This document shows positions 1 through 3,753 of a stretch of DNA of 5,283 nt, piece after piece. A program made the translations under genes and the position numbers. The stretch comes from an uncultured Lachnospiraceae bacterium (lineage in GTDB: Bacteria > Bacillota > Clostridia > Lachnospirales > Lachnospiraceae), in contig CABQGZ010000282.1 in the NCBI GenBank assembly GCA_902463835.1, forward strand, positions 1-5,283, in the 5' to 3' direction. Position 1 is the stretch's first letter. Each line of letters starts with the position of its first letter. The notes under the pieces were generated by a model. The model did not search any database. It worked only from the letters and a program-made list of their open reading frames with translations, and was not told the DNA's origin.

Positions 1-230
1 CTATTATAGTTCATCGGAAAGACCTCATCATACTAAATCAATAAAACTGTCTGATAAAATTATATCGTATAAGATATATTTTGTCAAACAGTAAACAGAA
101 TGCATAGAAAGTTCAGCGGTCGGTGCTAATTTGTGCCCAACCCAAACAGCTGGTTCTTGTGCAGTTTCATGAATAGCTATCTACTGAAATTAATGGTATG
201 ATTTGTACCGAACCCGAAAATCAAGCAGCA
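1..230. other. Gene-free stretch downstream of the tRNA
   Basis: I see no supportable coding region here on either strand: reading frames are short, lack ribosome binding sites and show no protein-like composition. It lies downstream of the minus-strand tRNA-Ser terminator. The only structures I can point to are an imperfect dyad at 46-92 and a 10-base stretch, CCCAAACAGC at 141-150, which is the reverse complement of bases 640-649 in the repeat cluster before the HTH gene. The stretch could be chromosomal flank or the non-coding end of an element; the sequence does not decide. Confidence 0.6.
46..92. repeat. Imperfect AT-rich inverted repeat
   Basis: Outer arms ACTGT (46-50) and ACAGT (88-92) are complementary. 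Inner arms run from TGATAAAAT plus TATATC (52-66) to GATATA plus TTTTGTCA (73-86), pairing with one G-T and one extra base, around a 6-base loop GTATAA at 67-72. There is no T-tract after either arm, so it does not look like a terminator. It could be a protein or recombinase binding site, or only a chance AT-rich dyad. Function unknown. Confidence 0.4.
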
Positions 231-232
231 AT

Positions 233-268
233 AAAAAATCACTACTCAATGTAGAATTGAGTAGTGAT
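233..268 (-). terminator. Intrinsic terminator of tRNA-Ser
   Basis: Arms 238-250 and 256-268 form a perfect 13-bp inverted repeat with a 5-base loop at 251-255. Read on the minus strand, the hairpin starts four bases after the tRNA CCA end and is followed by six T residues (complement of A233-A238, partly shared with the stem). There is no T-tract on the plus-strand side, so it works in the minus direction only. The position right behind the tRNA makes the assignment strong. Confidence 0.88.
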
Positions 269-271
269 ACT

Positions 272-360
272 TGGCGCAGACGGTGGGATTCGAACCCACG
301 TGACATTGCTGTCAAATTGATTTCGAGTCAATCTCGTTACGACCGCTTCGATACGTCTGC
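272..360 (-). tRNA. tRNA-Ser (anticodon CGA)
   Basis: Read on the minus strand, the acceptor stem GCAGACG (354-360) pairs with CGTCTGC (276-282), followed by discriminator G (275) and an encoded CCA (272-274). The anticodon stem ATTGA/TCAAT encloses the loop CTCGAAA (321-327), so the anticodon is CGA (323-325), reading UCG serine codons. A long variable arm (stem TGACA/TGTCA) is present, as expected for a class II serine tRNA, and the T arm is GTGGG-TTCGAAT-CCCAC. The gene is complete. I find no convincing sigma-70 type promoter in the 80 bases upstream of its 5' end (361-440, minus strand), which is odd for a single tRNA gene. It may be transcribed from further upstream, or its original upstream region may have been replaced. 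Confidence 0.96.
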
Positions 361-600
361 TTATTTAGTTTTTACCGCACCGCCCCGCACAGCGTTTGGA
401 AAAATGCGAGATTTCGATGCAAGATAACGATGAAAGGTTGGGTACGCGACACCCGATAAAGCCCGCCGTTATGGGATTTCCTGCGGACAAGGTGACCTGC
501 TGGATGCAAACTTTCGAGTCAAGTACATCAAGGTATTCGTCTTATATCTCTTTATTCTGCTTTGCGTTGAACCGTCTGTTTTTGATTCTTACGCTTGTTT
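361..600. other. Gene-free stretch between tRNA-Ser and the rep-type leader
   Basis: I find no supportable gene. The open frames across this stretch have no ribosome binding site, start inside tRNA-like or low-complexity sequence, and read as protein of unlikely composition. GC content drops visibly from left (361-510) to right (540-630, T-rich), which is compatible with a junction between two DNA sources near 520-540. The stretch contains an 11-base match to the tRNA-Ser anticodon loop at 512-522. Confidence 0.5.
512..522. repeat. Direct repeat of the tRNA-Ser anticodon-loop sequence
   Basis: TTTCGAGTCAA here is identical, in the same orientation, to bases 321-331, the anticodon loop and part of its stem in the tRNA-Ser gene. 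The match stops sharply on both sides. Tyrosine recombinases of integrative elements often use tRNA anticodon or T arms as crossover cores, so this may be an att core or remnant. However, 11 bases is short, no integrase is visible, and a chance match cannot be excluded. Confidence 0.35.
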
Positions 601-630
601 TTGATATTTTGACTTATTTTGTTTTATATG
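601..630 (+). promoter_or_regulatory. Possible promoter of the HTH/rep-like gene
   Basis: TTGATA (601-606, five of six matches to the -35 consensus) is followed after 18 bases by TATATG (625-630, four of six matches to the -10 consensus). Transcription would start near 637, inside the GGGCAACA repeat cluster, so the inverted repeat copy at 629-636 would overlap the -10 element. A weaker alternative is TTGATT (582-587) with TATTTT (605-610), 17 bases apart. The region is T-rich, so chance matches are likely. Confidence 0.3.
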
Positions 631-698
631 TTGCCCGTGGCTGTTTGGGCAACATTTGGGCAACAATCGTTTTTCGGGCAACACTTTTTGGCACAACA
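629..698. repeat. GGGCAACA repeat cluster (iteron-like)
   Basis: GGGCAACA occurs at 647-654, 658-665 and 676-683. The first two lie in perfect tandem 11-bp units TTTGGGCAACA (644-654, 655-665), the third in TTCGGGCAACA (673-683), and a diverged TTTGGCACAACA follows at 687-698. An inverted copy, TGTTGCCC, sits at 629-636 and can pair with 647-654 across a 10-base loop. The 11-base phase places neighbouring copies on the same face of the helix. Arrays like this, directly upstream of a replication-initiator-like gene, typically serve as iterons or operators; that role is inferred. The cluster lies 86 to 155 bases before the GTG start at 784. Confidence 0.65.
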
Positions 699-728
699 CA
701 GGGAAAATTGAAAATTTGTACAGAATTT

Positions 729-767
729 GAAGATTTGGCTATATTTCAGTCCAAATCTTTTTTCTTT
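729..767 (+). terminator. Leader terminator-like hairpin (possible attenuator)
   Basis: AGATTTGG (731-738) pairs perfectly with CCAAATCT (751-758), extended by A730-T759 and a G-T pair to about 10 bp, with a 12-base loop. It is followed by six T residues (758-763), then C and TTT. This is the layout of an intrinsic terminator, although the stem is AT-rich. It ends five bases before the GGAG ribosome binding site (772-775) of the next gene, so in the leader it would act as a transcriptional attenuator or as insulation from upstream reading. Which of the two applies cannot be told from the sequence. Confidence 0.55.
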
Positions 768-771
768 GTAT

Positions 772-775
772 GGAG
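772..775 (+). promoter_or_regulatory. Ribosome binding site fixing the GTG start at 784
   Basis: GGAG lies eight bases before GTG 784-786. An upstream in-frame TTG at 727 would put the leader hairpin inside the coding region and has no Shine-Dalgarno sequence, so the GTG is the better start. Confidence 0.75.
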
Positions 776-783
776 ATTTTACC

Positions 784-1275
784 GTGAAAAACACAAATTC
801 TGCTGCTGAAAGTGGTGCTTTTGTCCGTAAAACGCGCGGATACTCTGTTGTGCAGAACGAGGCACTGTTCAACGATAGCTTATCCATGAGCGCTAAAGGG
901 TTGTATGCCTTGATTGCTGCCCGTATTGATTATACCGCAGTACCGCTGACAAAGCAATGGCTGATGAACCACTGCACCGAGGGCGAACGCGCCTTTAATC
1001 GTGCATGGGATATGTTGAAAAATAATGGCTATTTGGTTGCGCACGTTCGTCCGGCAAATCGTGGACGATTCTGCTATGAGTATGAACTGCGCGATTCCAA
1101 TAACGGTTGGAACGGTGTGTATTTAATCTATTACGATGCACAGGGAAACATCAGCAATACCAATCTGACGAAAGCCAACCACACCCTACAAAATGTACCT
1201 ACTGGTATGACCACTACCCACAAAACCGCACCAGTGGTAACAACACCTGTGGTAAGCGCAGTGGCGGTAATGTAG
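784..1275 (+). CDS. Helix-turn-helix protein, replication-initiator-like
   Basis: A 163-residue cytoplasmic protein with a GTG start supported by GGAG eight bases upstream. Residues 19-100 (from RGYSVVQNEALFNDSLSMSAKGLYALI to RFCYEYELRD) have the shape of a HTH_36/replication-initiator-A type winged helix: a strand, 'LSMSAKGLYALI' as first helix, a 'TKQWLMNHCTEGERAFNRAW' helix-turn-helix region (about 56-75), the 'LKNNGYL' turn and a wing rich in Arg. Such proteins in Clostridial mobile elements are annotated as HTH-domain or RepA-like proteins; binding to the nearby repeats is inferred. The last 30 residues are low complexity (Thr, Val, Pro, Ala) and lack any domain. Downstream frames read Tyr/Asn-rich (YYNYYN, SNYYIKYYK), so the native C-terminus may have been lost by frameshift. 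It could equally be a transcription regulator without replication function. Confidence 0.7.
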   Translation: MKNTNSAAESGAFVRKTRGYSVVQNEALFNDSLSMSAKGLYALIAARIDYTAVPLTKQWLMNHCTEGERAFNRAWDMLKNNGYLVAHVRPANRGRFCYEYELRDSNNGWNGVYLIYYDAQGNISNTNLTKANHTLQNVPTGMTTTHKTAPVVTTPVVSAVAVM

Positions 1276-1284
1276 GCAGTATTA

Positions 1285-1336
1285 TAATTACTATAATTAA
1301 ATACTCTTAGTAATTACTATATCAAATACTATAAAT
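1285..1336. repeat. Degenerate AT-rich tandem repeat after the HTH gene
   Basis: TAATTACTATA occurs at 1285-1295 and 1311-1321, and AAATACT at 1299-1305 and 1324-1330, so the region is two diverged copies of a unit of about 26 bases. A perfect 12-base palindrome, TAGTAATTACTA, spans 1308-1319. The stretch is almost pure A/T. It may be an AT-rich origin or unwinding region for the neighbouring initiator-like protein, or the decayed 3' end of that gene, whose relatives often end in Asn/Tyr-rich tails. Confidence 0.45.
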
Positions 1337-1408
1337 AAGCCATCTGAAAAAGAAAAAGGACAGTGCAGAAAATTTGCCGCACAACAGTCTCTCTTTTTCA
1401 GAAGGCTT
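1337..1408. repeat. Long inverted repeat before tnpV
   Basis: AAGCC (1337-1341) plus TCTGAAAAAG (1343-1352) pairs with CTTTTTCAGA (1393-1402) plus GGCTT (1404-1408): 15 of 16 positions pair, with a single A-A mismatch (1342/1403). Inside the 40-base loop GTGC (1363-1366) pairs with GCAC (1379-1382). There is no T-tract after the outer arm on either strand, so it is not a standard terminator. It ends eight bases before the tnpV ribosome binding site. It may be a regulatory hairpin, a protein-binding site or a replication or transfer structure. The function is unknown. Confidence 0.65.
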
Positions 1409-1838
1409 GCAGAATGAAAGGGTTACACAATGAAAATGGAATATGTGAATGTAAACGGCTATCTGATTCCAAAGTTGGAAAATGGTCCAATCACAGACAA
1501 CACCATTGGAAAATACGGCATGATGCGAGCGCGATACCTTGATGAGCATCGACCAATGGAGCGCGACCAGATGTTGTTGGATGGAACGCTGGCACAGCAC
1601 CTCACGAACATTGACTGCGAGGCACATCGTCAAGTTGAAAGTCTTACCAAAGTATTGGCAGCGGAAGCCAAAATCAATGAAGAAATGAAACGTTGTAACC
1701 CGCTGGAATGGGCAGTAGCTATGCAAGGCTTGCAAGCACAGGCCGAAGAAATTGTGTGTGCTGAACTGATTTACGCAGAGGAAAACACGGGCGATTCACT
1801 CTCTTTACCGGGAAAGTGATAGCGTTCCCGGACAGTGC
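1358..1838. repeat. GGACAGTGC direct repeat flanking tnpV
   Basis: The 9-base word GGACAGTGC occurs at 1358-1366 and again at 1830-1838, once on each side of tnpV and in the same orientation. Each copy is followed by GCAC, after 12 bases (1379-1382) and after 5 bases (1844-1847), so both can form a small GTGC/GCAC hairpin. The pair may be a binding site used twice, for TnpV, MobC or another relaxosome protein. Nine bases is short enough for this to be chance. Confidence 0.35.
1430..1819 (+). CDS. tnpV: TnpV-family mobile-element protein
   Basis: A 129-residue soluble protein starting at ATG 1430, seven bases after GAAAGGG (1416-1422); a second ATG two codons later is possible. It matches the TnpV pattern known from the Tn4451/Tn4453 group and many Clostridial elements: an N-terminal 'YVNVNGYLIPKL' strand, the 'IGKYGMMRARYLDEHRP' helix (about 23-39), 'LLDGTLAQHLTNIDCEAH' (about 45-62), a long polar helix, and the C-terminal 'EWAVAMQGLQAQAEEIVCAELIYAE' helix (about 91-115). 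The family has no established biochemical function; it usually lies beside mobilisation or recombinase genes. It stands alone here, with structured intergenic DNA on both sides (103 bases to mobC), so it may belong to the same transcript as mobC without being translationally coupled. The length is typical of the family. Confidence 0.85.
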   Translation: MKMEYVNVNGYLIPKLENGPITDNTIGKYGMMRARYLDEHRPMERDQMLLDGTLAQHLTNIDCEAHRQVESLTKVLAAEAKINEEMKRCNPLEWAVAMQGLQAQAEEIVCAELIYAEENTGDSLSLPGK

Positions 1839-1910
1839 GGCAAGCACGTCATTATGCTGTCATGCCAGCATAACGACCGTTTGTTAGGGGCAAGCCCCTA
1901 AGACCCCAAT
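1820..1910. other. Candidate origin of transfer (oriT)
   Basis: The 103 bases between tnpV and mobC hold three stem-loops. GTGC (1835-1838) pairs with GCAC (1844-1847). A 12-base arm at 1848-1859 pairs with 1866-1877 with one A-C mismatch and a 6-base loop. TTAGGGGC (1884-1891) pairs perfectly with GCCCCTAA (1894-1901) and is followed by AGACCCC. The origin of transfer in elements of this type usually lies just upstream of mobC/mobA and is made of inverted repeats next to the nick site. I cannot place the nick. The last hairpin ends nine bases before the mobC Shine-Dalgarno, so it may also affect mobC expression. Confidence 0.5.
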
Positions 1911-1922
1911 AGGAGAAAGCAA

Positions 1923-2231
1923 ATGTTAAAACGCCAAAAACAAGTAACGGTACGTTTTACCGAAGAAGAATACCATCAACTGAAAAATAAATGCGATGCA
2001 GCCGGTATGAAGATGGAGCCATTTCTCCGAGCGTTGGTTAGTGGCTGTACAATACGCGAACGCCCGCCGGATAGCTATAAAGCCTTGGCAGCACAGGTAG
2101 CCGCAGTCGGCAACAATTTGAACCAGCTTACCCGGCTGGCTAACAGTACAGGCAAGATTGAAAATGCTCAACTTGCCGAGGCGAGCCGCATCATGCAGCG
2201 CATCTGGCAGTTTATGCAGGAGAAAAGTTAA
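1923..2231 (+). CDS. mobC: Mobilisation accessory protein MobC
   Basis: A 102-residue protein from ATG 1923 with AGGAG (1911-1915) seven bases upstream. Residues 1-40 have the ribbon-helix-helix form of relaxosome proteins: the basic strand 'KQVTVRFTEEEYHQL' followed by two helices ('KNKCDAAGMKMEPFLRALVSG'). The C-terminal half carries the family signature 'VGNNLNQLTRLANS' (about 61-75) and an amphipathic helix ending in 'IMQRIWQFM'. In related systems MobC binds DNA near the nick site and helps the relaxase open the strands in the cytoplasm. The stop codon TAA shares its last base with the ATG of the relaxase gene (TAATG), so the two are translationally coupled and should be made together. 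The length is normal for the family. Confidence 0.92.
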   Translation: MLKRQKQVTVRFTEEEYHQLKNKCDAAGMKMEPFLRALVSGCTIRERPPDSYKALAAQVAAVGNNLNQLTRLANSTGKIENAQLAEASRIMQRIWQFMQEKS

Positions 2232-3709
2232 TGGCTATTACAAAGATTTTGCCCGTTCGTGGGCAACTAAAAGGCTGCTTAGACTATGCTGCCAATCCGC
2301 AAAAGACAGAATATTTCAGTACGGCAGATATGCAGCGGTTAATCGGCTACACACAGAACAAGGATAAAACCGAACACCAGCTTTATGTTTCGGGCTTTAA
2401 TTGTATGCCGCAAAATGCTTATTGCATTATGCAGGCAACGAAACAACGATGGGGCAAGCCTTTGAACGGTGGCAATGTGGGCTATCACATTATTCAAAGT
2501 TTTAAGCCCGGAGAAGCAACGCCGGATCAAGTGCATGAAATTGGCTGCGAATTCGCACGGCGATTCTTAGCAGATCGGTTTGAATGTACCGTCAGCACCC
2601 ATTTAGACAAAGGCCACTTGCATAACCATATTGTTGTAAACTCGGTTTCGTTTATGGATGGGCGGATGTTCCGCAATGATTTTACTACTTACTACAAGGG
2701 TATTCGAGCTATTTCCGACGAACTGTGCCGCGAAAACCGCTTGTCGGTTGTAGAAACAGACGGACACGGGAAATCTTACGGCGAGTGGAAACATGAAAAA
2801 GAGGGCACACCTACGCTACGCGGTATGGTAAAAGCCGATGTGGAAATGGCGATGGCTTCCGCAGACAGCTTTGCCGGATTTATTGCAGAGTTGCAGCAAA
2901 TGGGTTATAAGGTGAAATACGGACCGAAGGTTACACATATGGCTGTGCGCCACAAAGAAGCGCAGAAGAACATCCGGTTGGACAAAATCAGCCCCCACTT
3001 CAGCGAAGATTCGCTACGGAGGTACTTCCGGAAACTGCAAACACTTCCGCCTGAAATGCAGCAGGAATATAAGCAACAAACAGCACCGGAGCCACCACGC
3101 CGACAGCCGAAAGAGCAGCCTAAGCCTGTTCGCCGCTGCGCACGGTGTCGCGGTAAGCTGAATTATAAATGCCGCAAAATTACCGGGTTTATGGCTTGCT
3201 ATTATCGCTACTGTGCATTGCTGAGAAAAGCATATAAAGGCAAAGTCGGCAAGCGGTGCTATTACCTGCTGCGCGATGATTTCTTGAAGTACAATCGCTA
3301 CCGGCGGCAATGCGATCTTTTGTGGGAAAGTCAAATTACAACGCTTGACGAGCTGTTGACTTACAAAGAAAATCTGCAAGCTGAATATAACGCTCTTACA
3401 GCGCAGCGTAAGGCGCTCTATCGCAGAAAGAGTAAAACTACCCCTGCTGATTATTTGGAGCAAATACAGGCGCTCACAGCCCGCATCAGAGAGCTGCGGC
3501 GGGAGATTACCACCTGTGCTGACATTGAGATGGACTGCGAGACGGTGCAGGATAAGGTGCAAAGCAACCGGAAAAAGCTGAATTACGGGTCGCTGAGAAC
3601 ACGCATTACAACCATGTATGCGCATACGGCAGCTAACATTAACGAGAAAAGGGGAATGTACTGTAAAGCGCCAAATTTTTCTTGGGGTTACCGGTTTTTT
3701 GTGCTATAA
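2231..3709 (+). CDS. Relaxase/mobilisation nuclease (MobA/VirD2, MOBP-type)
   Basis: A 492-residue relaxase that would nick oriT, stay covalently bound to the 5' end and pilot the strand in conjugation. The start ATG 2231 has AGGAG at 2218-2222 and overlaps the mobC stop. Motif I is 'LDYAANPQKT' with the probable catalytic Tyr19; a 'VGYHIIQSFKPGE' segment (83-95) follows. Motif III is 'HLDKGHLHNHI' (124-134) with the metal-binding histidines H129, H131 and H133 and the Asn132 typical of the family. Residues 275-300 are a Pro/Gln linker; 301-365 are rich in Arg, Tyr, Lys and Cys (CARC at 303-306, further Cys at 314 and 323), and about 370-450 are charged helices, probably a coiled coil. The last 40 residues ('NYGSLRTRI' onward) are not the usual charged tail, and the stop lies in the promoter of the next gene, so the C-terminus may be truncated and replaced. 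The catalytic part looks intact. Confidence 0.92.
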   Translation: MAITKILPVRGQLKGCLDYAANPQKTEYFSTADMQRLIGYTQNKDKTEHQLYVSGFNCMPQNAYCIMQATKQRWGKPLNGGNVGYHIIQSFKPGEATPDQVHEIGCEFARRFLADRFECTVSTHLDKGHLHNHIVVNSVSFMDGRMFRNDFTTYYKGIRAISDELCRENRLSVVETDGHGKSYGEWKHEKEGTPTLRGMVKADVEMAMASADSFAGFIAELQQMGYKVKYGPKVTHMAVRHKEAQKNIRLDKISPHFSEDSLRRYFRKLQTLPPEMQQEYKQQTAPEPPRRQPKEQPKPVRRCARCRGKLNYKCRKITGFMACYYRYCALLRKAYKGKVGKRCYYLLRDDFLKYNRYRRQCDLLWESQITTLDELLTYKENLQAEYNALTAQRKALYRRKSKTTPADYLEQIQALTARIRELRREITTCADIEMDCETVQDKVQSNRKKLNYGSLRTRITTMYAHTAANINEKRGMYCKAPNFSWGYRFFVL

Positions 3710-3710
3710 T
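3682..3710 (+). promoter_or_regulatory. Promoter of the AlbA_2/ATPase gene
   Basis: A perfect -10 hexamer TATAAT (3705-3710) with an extended -10 TG (3702-3703) is preceded, 17 bases upstream, by TTGGGG (3682-3687; half matches the -35 consensus). The -10 includes the TAA stop of the relaxase (3707-3709). Transcription would start near 3717, giving a leader of about 37 bases before ATG 3754. This indicates independent expression of the downstream gene. Confidence 0.72.
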
Positions 3711-3753
3711 TATAAAAAGCAATATTCAGCTGAAATTGTGGAGTGTTTAGGCA

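Noticed and set aside
203..427. Plus-strand open frame of 74 codons
   Set aside because: It runs antisense through the tRNA-Ser gene and its terminator; the 'RRWDSNPRD' type peptide is a known artefact of translating a tRNA, and it has no ribosome binding site.
629..698. GGGCAACA repeats as a CRISPR array
   Set aside because: Units of 8-11 bases with spacers of 3-10 bases are far too short for CRISPR, and no cas gene is present.
727..783. TTG start at 727 extending the HTH protein by 19 residues
   Set aside because: No ribosome binding site before it, it would translate through the leader hairpin, and the GTG at 784 has GGAG at the right spacing.
396..809. Plus-strand open frame of 137 codons
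   Set aside because: No Shine-Dalgarno, a Phe/Leu/Cys-rich composition caused by the T-rich DNA, and it crosses the repeat cluster and leader hairpin and enters the HTH gene in another frame.
1337..1408. The long inverted repeat as a terminator of the HTH gene
   Set aside because: The T residues lie within the stem arm, not after it; the 3' arm is followed by GC-containing sequence on both strands.
3014..3625. Minus-strand open frame of 203 codons opposite the relaxase
   Set aside because: A shadow of the relaxase gene. The plus-strand protein has conserved motifs, a ribosome binding site and coupling to mobC, while this frame is Leu/Ile/Phe-rich with no recognisable domain.
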